Source: Sinorhizobium shofinae (GTDB taxonomy: Bacteria; Pseudomonadota; Alphaproteobacteria; Rhizobiales; Rhizobiaceae). Taken from it: DNA of 64,000 bases. The notes under the pieces were generated by a model. That model had not been told where the DNA came from and did no database searches. It saw only the letters and a program-made list of their open reading frames with translations. Below, piece by piece: positions 55,044-63,961 of the stretch. Both the position numbers and the translations under genes were made by a program. Numbering within the stretch: the first letter of the stretch is position 1; each line of letters opens with the position of its first letter. The stretch lies in NCBI GenBank assembly GCA_001704765.1, contig MBFK01000019.1:1-64000 (forward strand), given 5' to 3'.

Positions 55044-57503
55044 ATGGCGACGTCGAAGCTTGAGGCCTACCGCAAGAAGCGGGATTTTTCGAAGACGCCG
55101 GAGCCGGTCGGGAGCCCCGCCGGCGGCGGCAACCGTTTCGTCGTGCACAAGCATCATGCAACCGCGGACCACTATGACCTGAGACTTGAAGTCGGCGACG
55201 TTCTGAAGAGCTGGGCGGTGCCCAAAGGCCCCTCGCTCAATCCCGCCGACAAGCGCCTGGCGGTGGAGACCGAAGATCATCCGCTCGAATATATCGACTT
55301 CGAGGGCGTCATCCCGGAGGGCGAATATGGCGCCGGGCCGATGATTGTCTGGGACACCGGCGTCTGGGCGCCGATGGAGGATGTCGAGAAAAGCCTGCGG
55401 ACCGGCGCCTTCAAGTTTCGCCTTGCCGGCGAAAAGCTCAAAGGCGGCTGGATGCTGACGCGGCTGAAGCCGAGGCCAGGGGAAGAAAACCAGAGCCATT
55501 GGCTTCTCTTTAAGGAGCGCGATCCTGCCGCCGACCCATCCACCGACATTCTCGCCGCCCGGCCGGAAAGCGTCAAATCCGGCCGGCGGATCGAGGAGCT
55601 CGTCGAAAAACCGAAGCCGCCTGCCAAGCCGAAGCTCAATCCCGGCGCACTTCCCGGCGCGGTGAAGGCGCCGACGCCGACCCGCATCGAACCGCAGCTT
55701 GCCATGCCAACCGCCACGCCACCGGACATCGCCGGCTCGCGCGAGGTCTGGCTGCATGAGATCAAGTTCGACGGCTACCGCACGATGGCGCATCTATCCG
55801 GCGGCGAGGTGCGCCTGATCACCCGCGGCGGCCTCGATTGGACGAGGCGCTACGGCGACCTGCCGGAGGCCTTTCGACGGCTGCCGTGCCGCGACGCAGT
55901 CATCGACGGCGAGATCGTCGTGCTCGACGAGGAAGGCATCAGCCGCTTCGCATTGCTGCAGGAGGCGCTTTCGGCTGGTGCCGGCAACAGGCTGGTGTTC
56001 TATGCCTTCGATCTTCTCCATCTCGACGGCTGGAGCCTCGCGCATATTGCGCTCGAGAACCGCAAGACGCTGCTCAAGCAATTACTCGCGGCGCAGCTGT
56101 CCAGCCGCTCCGCCATCCAGTTCAGCGATCACGTCATCGGCGACGGGCGCGTCTTTTACGAGCATGCGTCGGAATTGGGGCTCGAGGGAATAATCTCCAA
56201 ACGTGCCACAGCCCCCTATCATAGCGGGCGCTCCAAGACCTGGACCAAGACCAAGGCACTGAAAGCGGAGGACTTCGTCATCGCCGGATATACAATATCC
56301 GAGGCAGCGGAAGGCATCGCCTCCCTGGCGCTGGGGGAGTGGGTCGACGGCGAACTGCAATATCGCGGCAAGGTCGGCACGGGTTTCGACGCGGCCACGC
56401 TCAAGCAGTTGCTGGCACGACTGGAGCCGCTGCGCGTCGGGGCCGCCAAGCTCGAAGGGGCGCCGAAGGAGATCATCTGGGTCCGTCCGGTGATGACGGC
56501 GCGCATTCACTACGCCAATCGCACGACCGACAATGCGCTCCGCCATCCCGTCTTCAAGGGGCTTCGCGATGTCGAGCTCACGACGCCGGTTTCCTCGCGG
56601 CGAAAGCGCCTGATCTCGGACGCTGACCTTGCTAGCATCTCGATCACCAATCCGACCCGTCGTCTGTTCGGCAGATCCGGGCCGACCAAGCTCGATCTCG
56701 CCCTCTATTACGCCATGGTCGGCGATTTCATGCTGCCGCATATACTCGGTCGGCCGGTTTCGCTCGTCCGCTGCCCGACGGGAAAGTTCGAGGATTGCTT
56801 CTTCCAGCGCCATCCCTTTACCGGCATGCCGCCTTCGGTGGCGAGCTTTGAGGCCATGAGCTCGGAAGGAGAGACGAAACGCTACCTTTCCGTCGAGGAT
56901 GCCAAAGGCTACCTGGCACTGGCGCAATTCGGCGTCGTCGAATTCCATTCCTGGGGCTCGACGCGTCGGCGGCTCGAGAAGCCCGATCGCATCGTCTTCG
57001 ACCTCGATCCCGGCGAGGGCATCGGCTGGCGCGAGGTGATCGAAGCGGCAGTTCACATCAGGGCCGAGCTCGAGGCGCTCGGCCTCATCCCCTTCGTCAA
57101 AACCTCGGGCGGGAAAGGCATCCATGTCGTCGTGCCCATCCGGCCGAGGCTCGATTGGAAGAAGGTGCACAAAGCGACCGGCGATATCGCTACCCACCTG
57201 GCATCAACGGCCCCCGAGAGCTTCATCACCACGATGAGCAAGGGCAAGCGCGTCAAGCGGATCTTCATCGACTTCCACCGCAACGCCCGCGGGCACACCG
57301 CAGCAGCGCCCTATTCGCTTCGTGCCCGCACGAACCTGCCGGCCTCCACGCCCTTAAGCTGGACCGATCTTGAGACTATCGACGCTCCCGAGGATTTAAA
57401 TTATTCTTCGTTACCTGGCCTCTTGGCCACGTCCGGCGATCCCTGGGCCGATATCGACGACTGTGCAAGGGATTTGCCTATGCTTTCCAATGCGGAGAAG
57501 TAA
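55044..57503 (+). CDS. ligD: DNA ligase D (phosphoesterase-ligase-polymerase)
   Basis: An 819-residue NHEJ enzyme in Pseudomonas-type order. Residues 1-190: 3'-phosphoesterase with VVHKHHATADHYDLRLE and H79. Residues 215-520: ATP-dependent ligase with nucleotidyl Lys K241 in EIKFDGYR, and EGIISKR. Residues 545-810: primase-like polymerase with metal site FDLDPGEG. Start at 55044, no strong ribosome site. Followed by Ku 27 bases on. Repairs double-strand breaks, filling ends and sealing them. Confidence 0.96.
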   Translation: MATSKLEAYRKKRDFSKTPEPVGSPAGGGNRFVVHKHHATADHYDLRLEVGDVLKSWAVPKGPSLNPADKRLAVETEDHPLEYIDFEGVIPEGEYGAGPMIVWDTGVWAPMEDVEKSLRTGAFKFRLAGEKLKGGWMLTRLKPRPGEENQSHWLLFKERDPAADPSTDILAARPESVKSGRRIEELVEKPKPPAKPKLNPGALPGAVKAPTPTRIEPQLAMPTATPPDIAGSREVWLHEIKFDGYRTMAHLSGGEVRLITRGGLDWTRRYGDLPEAFRRLPCRDAVIDGEIVVLDEEGISRFALLQEALSAGAGNRLVFYAFDLLHLDGWSLAHIALENRKTLLKQLLAAQLSSRSAIQFSDHVIGDGRVFYEHASELGLEGIISKRATAPYHSGRSKTWTKTKALKAEDFVIAGYTISEAAEGIASLALGEWVDGELQYRGKVGTGFDAATLKQLLARLEPLRVGAAKLEGAPKEIIWVRPVMTARIHYANRTTDNALRHPVFKGLRDVELTTPVSSRRKRLISDADLASISITNPTRRLFGRSGPTKLDLALYYAMVGDFMLPHILGRPVSLVRCPTGKFEDCFFQRHPFTGMPPSVASFEAMSSEGETKRYLSVEDAKGYLALAQFGVVEFHSWGSTRRRLEKPDRIVFDLDPGEGIGWREVIEAAVHIRAELEALGLIPFVKTSGGKGIHVVVPIRPRLDWKKVHKATGDIATHLASTAPESFITTMSKGKRVKRIFIDFHRNARGHTAAAPYSLRARTNLPASTPLSWTDLETIDAPEDLNYSSLPGLLATSGDPWADIDDCARDLPMLSNAEK

Positions 57504-57530
57504 CCCGGTAGCACCGCGCAGGAGACAATC

Positions 57531-58412
57531 ATGGCACCCAGGGCAAGTTGGAAGGGTTATCTGAGGCTTAGCCTCGTGAGCTGTCCCGTGCGGCTCTATC
57601 CCGCCACAACCACCAGCGAGCGCATCACTTTCAACCAGCTTCACAAGGACACGCACAACCGGATCAACATGAAGCCGGTCGATCCGGAACTCGGCCTGGT
57701 CGAACGATCCGACCTGGTGAAGGGCTACGAATACGAGGACAAGAAATACATCGTCATCGACGAGGCCGACCTCGAAAGCGTCAAGATCGAATCCAACCAC
57801 ACGATGAATATCGAGGCCTTCGTCGACGAGGGCTCCGTGGACGTGATCTATCAGGACGCGCCCTATTATCTGGCCCCGGACGGGGCGATGGCCGAGGAGA
57901 CCTTCATCGTTTTGCGGGAGGCCTTGCGGCGGACCGGCAAGCTCGCGATCGCGCGCCTCGTGCTTTCGAGCCGCGAACGGGTGATCACAATCGGCCCGCG
58001 CGAGACCGGCATGTTCGTCTGCACGCTCAGGAACCCGACCGAAGTGCGCGGCACAGCCGAATATTTCGGCAACATCCCGCTCGGCAGTCCCGAGCCGGAA
58101 ATGCTGCAACTCGCCGAAGCGCTCATTCAGCAAAAGACCACCACCTTCGATCCGAAGAACTATGAGGATCGTTACGAAGCGGCGCTGATGAACATGATCC
58201 GCGAGAAGCTCAAGGGCCACAAGCCGATCATCGCGGCGCCGCCTGACCGCGGCAACGTCATCAACCTCATGGATGCGCTGAAGGCCAGCCTGTCGCAGGC
58301 GAAGCCGCCGGCGAAAAGCAAGAGCAAGACGGAGCCGGCTGCCCAAGCAGGGGCGAAGAGCGCCCCCGCCAAGCCCGCTGCAAAAAAGCCTAGCGCACAG
58401 AAGAAGGCCTGA
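57531..58412 (+). CDS. ku: Ku protein
   Basis: A 293-residue bacterial Ku: SWKGYLRLSLVSCPVRLYPA, the ring core with NRINMKPVDPELG and the DPKNYEDRYEAALMNMI C-terminal motif, then a Lys/Ala/Pro-rich tail of about 45 residues. It binds DNA ends as a dimer and recruits LigD. CAGGAGA precedes the ATG. Its stop overlaps the next gene's ATG (TGATG). Confidence 0.97.
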   Translation: MAPRASWKGYLRLSLVSCPVRLYPATTTSERITFNQLHKDTHNRINMKPVDPELGLVERSDLVKGYEYEDKKYIVIDEADLESVKIESNHTMNIEAFVDEGSVDVIYQDAPYYLAPDGAMAEETFIVLREALRRTGKLAIARLVLSSRERVITIGPRETGMFVCTLRNPTEVRGTAEYFGNIPLGSPEPEMLQLAEALIQQKTTTFDPKNYEDRYEAALMNMIREKLKGHKPIIAAPPDRGNVINLMDALKASLSQAKPPAKSKSKTEPAAQAGAKSAPAKPAAKKPSAQKKA

Positions 58413-59500
58413 TGGCAGTCGCCGACAAGACATTCGGCATCGTGGGGGCGCTTGCCGCCTTTCCGCGGCGGTTGATCGCGCGAGAGGTTGAGCGCCAAGG
58501 GGGGCACCTGCGACGCGGCGTCACGCGCCAGACCGCCTATGTGGTCTTCGGCCGCGGCTTGCTCGCGAAGGCGACCGATGCGGAGATCGAGACTCGTTTC
58601 GAACGTGAGGCAGGCTCCGGCCGGCGCCTGCTCAGCGAGAACGGCTTCCTTCGGCTCTTGGACCTGGCGACAGCACCCGAGACATCGGCGCTGCCGCGGC
58701 AATCGCTGATCGATCAAGCGAAGATTGCGCCACGCCTTTTCGATCTCCTGTCGCTGTTCGACGCCTTCGAGCATGACGGCGAACCATACTCGTTCCGCGA
58801 CGTGATCCTCGCCCGTAAATATGCGGCACTGATCGCCAGCGGCGCCGGCTGGGGGGCGATCGCGCGCTCCGTCCATCGATCCACCCATGTGGCCTCGCTG
58901 ACGGCACTGTCGCTGCATCACGAAGGTTCGAAGACGATCTATGCCCGGCGCGACGAGGGCTTGAGCGAGCTCGACGGGCAATTGCTGCTCGATCTCGGCG
59001 CGGTCGAGGAGGCGGAACTCGAGGAGCTTTTCGCGCAAGCCGAAGCGGCCGAAGAGGCGGGCGATTACGACGAAGCAGCCGCAATCTACCAGCGTTATCT
59101 TGCCATCGATCGCAGCGACTCGGTCGCGGCTTTCAACCGCGCCAACTGCCTGAGGGCCGCCGGCCGCGAACTGGAGGCGGCGCATGACTACGCGCGGGCG
59201 ATCAAGCTCGACCCCTCCTTCGCCGAGGCCTGGTTCAATCTCGCCGGGCTCATGAGCGAGCGAAGCCGCATCGACACCGCCCGCCGGCACCTCGAAAAAG
59301 CGATCGGCCTCGACGGCGACTATGCGGATGCGATCTTCAACCTGGCGAAACTGGAGTTCGACGCCGGCAATCTTGCCGAGGCGCGCCACTGGTGGATGCG
59401 CTATCTGGAGCTCGACAGGGACTCCCAGTGGGCGCGCACCGCTGAACGCGGCGTGCAGTTCGTGAACCTTCATCTCCTCGCTAAGGCGCCGCGCCTCTGA
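58412..59500 (+). CDS. BRCT-like and TPR protein coupled to Ku
   Basis: A 362-residue protein. Residues 1-85 look like a BRCT domain (FGIVGALAAFPRRLIAREVE then LRRGVTRQTAYVVFGRGLL). Residues 125-160 resemble a MerR-type HTH (PYSFRDVILARKYAALIASG). Residues 200-350 hold about four TPR units (AAFNRANCLRAAGRELEAA, AWFNLAGLM). The start overlaps the Ku stop, giving translational coupling. A DNA-end or LigD/Ku accessory role is inferred; no reaction can be named. Confidence 0.85.
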   Translation: MAVADKTFGIVGALAAFPRRLIAREVERQGGHLRRGVTRQTAYVVFGRGLLAKATDAEIETRFEREAGSGRRLLSENGFLRLLDLATAPETSALPRQSLIDQAKIAPRLFDLLSLFDAFEHDGEPYSFRDVILARKYAALIASGAGWGAIARSVHRSTHVASLTALSLHHEGSKTIYARRDEGLSELDGQLLLDLGAVEEAELEELFAQAEAAEEAGDYDEAAAIYQRYLAIDRSDSVAAFNRANCLRAAGRELEAAHDYARAIKLDPSFAEAWFNLAGLMSERSRIDTARRHLEKAIGLDGDYADAIFNLAKLEFDAGNLAEARHWWMRYLELDRDSQWARTAERGVQFVNLHLLAKAPRL

Positions 59501-59597
59501 TCAGGCGCACAGGTCGCTGTGGCGCTTTGGATTGCCGCATGATCTTATCCTCAGATCGCTCCGATTTACGCAAGCATGCAGAGGACGGCTGACTGAC

Positions 59598-60236
59598 ATG
59601 GTCGGAAAATTCCTGCTCGACGGACCGGAGGATGCGCCGGTCACCATTCTTCTCGCGCATGGCGCAGGCGCACCGATGGATTCACCGTCCATGACGGCAA
59701 CCGCCAAGGCGCTCGGGGCGGCAGGCTTTCGCGTCGCCCGGTTCGAATTCGGCTATATGGCGGCGCGGCGCAGGGGCGAGCGCAAGCCCCCTCCCCGCGC
59801 CGAAACGCTCAATCCGGAATATCGGGCCGCCATCGCCGAGCTCGGCGCGAAAGGCCCGCTCATCATCGGCGGCAAGTCGATGGGCGGGCGCGTCGCCAGC
59901 ATGATCGCCGACGAGCTTCATGCCAGCGGCAGGATCGCCGGGCTGCTCTGCCTCGGCTATCCCTTCCACCCGCCGGCCAAACCCGAGCAGCTGCGCACCA
60001 AGCATCTCGCCGGCATCGAGACGCCGACCCTGATTTGCCAGGGGAGCCGCGACGAGTTCGGCACACGGGACGAGGTTCAGGGATACGGGCTGTCCGACCG
60101 GATCGAGATCCTTTGGCTGGAGGACGGCGACCACGACCTCAAACCGCGCAAGAGCGTCTCCGGCCTTTCGGCCGCCGATCACCTGAAGACGGTGGCCGAA
60201 ACTGTGACACGATGGGTCGATGGTTTGGGCCGTTGA
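59598..60236 (+). CDS. alpha/beta hydrolase, KANL3/Tex30-like
   Basis: A 212-residue hydrolase: oxyanion-region AHGAGAPMDS, nucleophile elbow GKSMGGR, acid in GSRDEFG, and His in GDHDLKPR. This is the small hydrolase group of dienelactone-hydrolase fold. The ATG at 59598 is used; an ATG at 59532 has no site. Eight bases before xthA, so probably co-transcribed. Substrate unknown. Confidence 0.88.
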   Translation: MVGKFLLDGPEDAPVTILLAHGAGAPMDSPSMTATAKALGAAGFRVARFEFGYMAARRRGERKPPPRAETLNPEYRAAIAELGAKGPLIIGGKSMGGRVASMIADELHASGRIAGLLCLGYPFHPPAKPEQLRTKHLAGIETPTLICQGSRDEFGTRDEVQGYGLSDRIEILWLEDGDHDLKPRKSVSGLSAADHLKTVAETVTRWVDGLGR

Positions 60237-60243
60237 GCCAAGC

Positions 60244-61017
60244 ATGAAGATCGCCACCTTCAACATCAACGGCGTGAACAAGCGGCTCGACAACCTCTTG
60301 GCCTGGCTCGCCGCGACCGAGCCGGACGTCGTCTGCCTGCAGGAGCTCAAGGCAACCGACGGGCAGTTTCCGAAGCCGGCGATCGAGGCGGCGGGCTATG
60401 GCGCCGTCTGGCGTGGTCAGGCGGCCTGGAACGGCGTCGCGATTCTGGCGCGCGAGAGCGAACCGGTCCTCACCCGCACGGAACTCCCCGGTGATCCTTC
60501 CGACACGCAGAGCCGCTACATCGAGGCCGCGGTGAACGGCATTCTGATCGCCTCGCTCTACGCCCCCAACGGCAATCCGCAACCGGGGCCGAAATTCGAC
60601 TACAAGCTCGCCTGGCACCAGCGACTTGCCCTGCATGCCGCTGCGTTGTTCGAGACCGGCCTGCCAGTCGTGCTTGCCGGCGACTACAATGTCGTTCCCG
60701 AGCCGCGCGACATCTATCCGACCCGCTCCTACGACGACAACGCCCTCGTGCAGCCGGAAAGCCGCGCCGCCTTCCGGCAACTGCTCGACCAGGGCTGGCT
60801 GGACACGCTGCGCAAGACCTATCCCGATGAGCAGCTCTTCACCTTCTGGGACTATCGCCGCAATCGATGGCAGCGCGACGCGGGCCTGCGTCTCGACCAT
60901 ATCCTGCTCAGCCACAAACTCACCCGCCGCCTGACCGACGCCGGCATCGACCGGGATGTCCGCGGCCGTGACAATGCCAGTGATCACGCGCCGGTGTGGA
61001 TCACCTTGCGACAATAG
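60244..61017 (+). CDS. xthA: exodeoxyribonuclease III / AP endonuclease
   Basis: A 257-residue exonuclease III: FNINGVN, metal Glu in LQELK, SLYAPNGNP, AGDYNVVPE, LDHILLS and SDHAPV. Acts on abasic sites and 3' ends in base excision repair. Its position right after the NHEJ genes and hydrolase makes a repair island. Confidence 0.95.
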   Translation: MKIATFNINGVNKRLDNLLAWLAATEPDVVCLQELKATDGQFPKPAIEAAGYGAVWRGQAAWNGVAILARESEPVLTRTELPGDPSDTQSRYIEAAVNGILIASLYAPNGNPQPGPKFDYKLAWHQRLALHAAALFETGLPVVLAGDYNVVPEPRDIYPTRSYDDNALVQPESRAAFRQLLDQGWLDTLRKTYPDEQLFTFWDYRRNRWQRDAGLRLDHILLSHKLTRRLTDAGIDRDVRGRDNASDHAPVWITLRQ

Positions 61018-61106
61018 CTGCGGCCGGTTCGGCCGGGGCAAGCGCGATTTTGGCTGGCGATCCCACGTTTATCGTGCACGATAGCATCAACCACAGGGAG
61101 GCGAGC

Positions 61107-61994
61107 ATGACGAAAGCGAACGTGGGTTTCATCGGGCTCGGGCTGATGGGCCAGGGCATGGCAACGAACATCCTGAAAAAGGGCTGGCCGCTCTCGGTCA
61201 TGGCGCACCGCAACCGGGCACCAGTCGAAGCGCTTGTCGCAGCCGGCGCGAAGGAGGCGAGGACACCGCGCGAGATGGCAGAACGGTGCGAGATCATCGT
61301 GCTGTGCGTTACCGGTTCGCCGGAGGTAATCTCGGTCGTAGAAGGCGCCGAAGGCATCGCCGCCGCCGGGAGACCGATCACCATCGTCGATTGCTCGACC
61401 TCCGATCCCTCCATGACGACGAAACTCGCCACGGACCTGGCTCGAAAGGGCATTACACTTATCGATGCGCCGCTCAGCCGCACCCCGGCGGACGCCGCCG
61501 CCGGCACGCTCGACGTCATGGTCGGCGGCGCTGAAGACGACGTTCGCCGCGTCTGGCCGGTGCTCGAGTGTTTCGCCGGCCGCATCGTCCATACGGGCCC
61601 GACCGGAACCGGCCACACGATGAAGCTGCTCAACAACTTCCTGTCGATGGGCTACGCAGCGCTCTATTCCGAGGCGCTGATGCTCGGGCAGAAGGCCGGT
61701 CTTAAGCCGGAGATCTTCGACAGCGTCGTCCGCGGCGGCCGCATGGACTGCCCCTTCTACCAGACCTTCTTCCGCTGGGTGCTGGAGCGTGATCCGAATG
61801 CCCACAAGTTCGCCATCCGCAACGGCTTCAAGGACATGAGCTATCTCGCCGCCTTCGCCAATTCCGCCGGCGTAGCCAATCCGATCGGCGCGGCCGTCAG
61901 AAACTCCTTCGCACAGGCCGTCGGGGCCGGACGCGGCGAAGACTATGTGCCGATGCTGTCGGATTTCATCGCCGAGGCGAACGGGGTCAAATGA
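61107..61994 (+). CDS. beta-hydroxyacid dehydrogenase family protein
   Basis: A 295-residue 6-phosphogluconate/3-hydroxyisobutyrate-type dehydrogenase: VGFIGLGLMGQGMA, DAPLSRTPADAAAGTLDVMV (SGG of the family replaced by SRT), and Lys in MKLLNNFLSMG. GGAGGCGAGC precedes the ATG at 61107. The altered substrate loop sets it apart from LtnD and GlxR; substrate unknown. Single-gene unit. Confidence 0.85.
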   Translation: MTKANVGFIGLGLMGQGMATNILKKGWPLSVMAHRNRAPVEALVAAGAKEARTPREMAERCEIIVLCVTGSPEVISVVEGAEGIAAAGRPITIVDCSTSDPSMTTKLATDLARKGITLIDAPLSRTPADAAAGTLDVMVGGAEDDVRRVWPVLECFAGRIVHTGPTGTGHTMKLLNNFLSMGYAALYSEALMLGQKAGLKPEIFDSVVRGGRMDCPFYQTFFRWVLERDPNAHKFAIRNGFKDMSYLAAFANSAGVANPIGAAVRNSFAQAVGAGRGEDYVPMLSDFIAEANGVK

Positions 61995-62043
61995 AGGGCA
62001 CGAAGCTCGCAGCGCCGCGAGCTTCGTGCGGGGACTGCCTGGG

Positions 62044-62685
62044 TTAATCTGGAAGATCGGCGACCGCCACGGTTTCGGCTTTGTCGCGCAGAACAAAGAC
62101 GGCGATCAGGAAAGCCTGCGCCAGCACCAAGGCGTAGGCGGCGAGAATGACTGTGCACGACACGGCAAAATTCAGCTGCGGCGCGGCGCCGAGCACGACG
62201 GGCACGCTCCAGGATACGGCGGAGACGACACCACACCCGATCAGCGCCACCTTCGCCCTGCGTTTCAGTCCCGCCAGGAGTTGAGCTCCAATCCGACGAC
62301 GAAGGAACGGCAGGACGAGCCGGTGAATGGCAAGGCCGTTGATCGACAGGATGGCGACGATGGTGATCTTGGCCCAGATTTTCGGGTTCATTAGCTTTTC
62401 CGGTTCGCTCACCTGATAGACCAGGAGGAAGCCGGCGCCGGAGATCCACAGCAACAGGAGACCCAAGGCCACAAATCGGCTGACCCACTCGATGTTGCTC
62501 ACAAGGTCGCCCGTCATGATCATACGACGATACCGGGCGAGCAGCAGATCAAGAAAGACGGCCCCGCCGAATCCGATGACCAGGCCGGCGAAATGGATGA
62601 GCCTTAGAAAGGTTCGGGCATAGGATAGAAGGGCTGGCGGCGGCAGCACTGGCGTGAAAGACAACAGCGAATCTAGACCGTTCAA
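62044..62685 (-). CDS. five-helix inner-membrane protein, unrecognised
   Basis: A 213-residue protein with about five helices (FLRLIHFAGLVIGFGGAVFL, FVALGLLLLWISGAGFLLV, ITIVAILSINGLAIH, and two near the C-terminus). A conserved-looking His lies in helix 1 and another in helix 3, as in small CopD- or cytochrome-like proteins, but no firm family. The start is a TTG at 62685 with a strong GGGGGAGG site at 62691-62698; an upstream GTG frame lacks one. Confidence 0.72.
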   Translation of the reverse strand: MNGLDSLLSFTPVLPPPALLSYARTFLRLIHFAGLVIGFGGAVFLDLLLARYRRMIMTGDLVSNIEWVSRFVALGLLLLWISGAGFLLVYQVSEPEKLMNPKIWAKITIVAILSINGLAIHRLVLPFLRRRIGAQLLAGLKRRAKVALIGCGVVSAVSWSVPVVLGAAPQLNFAVSCTVILAAYALVLAQAFLIAVFVLRDKAETVAVADLPD

Positions 62686-63059
62686 TTCGACCTCCCCCAA
62701 GAAAGCGCGCGCGAACACAGACACGCACCTCGGACCGAGGGCATGCCAATGCGCACCACCGACAACGTTGGATATTCAAAGCGGAACGCCATCGAAGCGA
62801 TTCCGACGGAGGCTTCTTCTAATTAAAGATGAGTGATACCGTCAACTATGAAAAATAACTAATTAAGCGGTTTCGACAACTGCGCGATGACAGAATTCCA
62901 TCATCCCCGAAATGCATTCTCGCAGGAATGCAATGCGCAAGCGCACCTGCGACTTTGACTGCCACGTGTCTAATGGTGAATGTGTCAGGGACCGGAAATG
63001 GAACAAACGTTCCGATATGCCGTGGCAGCTATTCCAAATATTCCTGGAGGACCCATTTC
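62686..63059. other. promoter region of the IolI-like gene
   Basis: About 370 bases, AT-richer than its surroundings (62800-62890), no gene recognised. It holds an IolR-type site next to the downstream gene. Confidence 0.5.
62999..63014. promoter_or_regulatory. IolR-type operator
   Basis: GGAA-CAAACG-TTCC, which fits the GGAA-N6-TTCC motif described for the S. meliloti RpiR-family repressor IolR. It lies about 50 bases before the IolI-like start. Confidence 0.65.
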
Positions 63060-63869
63060 ATGACCGCCCTTCCCTTCGCCCTCAACCACATGGCCGCGCC
63101 GGGCCTGCCGCTCGATGCATTCTTTGAGCTGGCGAAATCCCTCCGAATCTCGGCGGTGGAGATTCGCAACGACCTTTCCGGCAATGCCATCCTCGACGGA
63201 ACGAAGCCCGAGGACGTGAAGGCGCTTGCCGAAAAGCACGGTATGACGATCATCTCGATCAACGCTCTGCAGCGCTTCAACGAATGGAACGAGGCACGTG
63301 AGACCGAAGCGCGCGACCTCATTTCCTATGCACGCGATTGCGGCGCCAAGGCGCTGGTGCTGGTCCCGGTCAATGACGGCAGCGGCCAGAAGGACGGCGA
63401 GCGCCAGGCGAACCTTCGCGTCGCCCTGAAAGCGCTGAAGCCGCTGCTCGATACGGCCGGCCTCATCGGCCTCGTGGAGCCGCTCGGCTTCGAGATCTGC
63501 TCGCTGCGCTCCAAGTCCGAGGCCGCTGAGGCGATTCTGGAAATCGGCGCAGCGACCTTCCGTCTCGTCCATGACACGTTCCACCATCATCTCGCCGGCG
63601 AAGACTCATTCTTCCCGGAACTGACCGGCCTCGTACATATTTCCGGCGTCAGCGACGGGGCTGTAGCCGTCTCCGAGATGCGCGACCCGCACCGGATCCT
63701 GGTCGATGCCGCGGACCGGCTGGACAATGCGGGCCAGATCCGCCGCCTGCGCGCGGAAGGCTATCAAGGGCCTTTTTCCTTCGAGCCCTTCGCGCCGTCC
63801 GTGCATGCCCTAGACGATCCGGCCAAGGCCATTGCCGCGAGCATGGAATATCTTGAGTCCCGCACGTGA
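63060..63869 (+). CDS. TIM-barrel sugar isomerase, IolI-like
   Basis: A 269-residue xylose-isomerase-like TIM barrel: FALNHMAAPGLPLDAFFELA, AVEIRNDLSG, GLVEPLGFEICSLRS (metal Glu), LVHDTFHHHLAGE and FSFEPFAP. The pattern resembles 2-keto-myo-inositol isomerase (IolI) and related epimerases. GGAGG precedes the ATG at 63060. IolR-type sites on both sides support a role in inositol catabolism. Confidence 0.82.
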   Translation: MTALPFALNHMAAPGLPLDAFFELAKSLRISAVEIRNDLSGNAILDGTKPEDVKALAEKHGMTIISINALQRFNEWNEARETEARDLISYARDCGAKALVLVPVNDGSGQKDGERQANLRVALKALKPLLDTAGLIGLVEPLGFEICSLRSKSEAAEAILEIGAATFRLVHDTFHHHLAGEDSFFPELTGLVHISGVSDGAVAVSEMRDPHRILVDAADRLDNAGQIRRLRAEGYQGPFSFEPFAPSVHALDDPAKAIAASMEYLESRT

Positions 63870-63902
63870 TCGCTTAACGCGCATGAAAGCGCGGAAATCG
63901 GC

Positions 63903-63936
63903 CCGGGCGCCGCAAGATGCACTTGACGGCGCCCGG
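63903..63936 (+). terminator. hairpin after the IolI-like gene
   Basis: CGGGCGCCG and CGGCGCCCG form nine pairs around a loop of about 15 bases. A short A-rich rather than T-rich tail follows, so it may act as a two-way or Rho-assisted terminator. Confidence 0.55.
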
Positions 63937-63945
63937 ATAAAATGG

Positions 63946-63961
63946 AATACATATTCCGTAA
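63946..63961. promoter_or_regulatory. second IolR-type operator
   Basis: GGAA-TACATA-TTCC, again GGAA-N6-TTCC. It probably controls a gene past the right edge. Confidence 0.62.
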
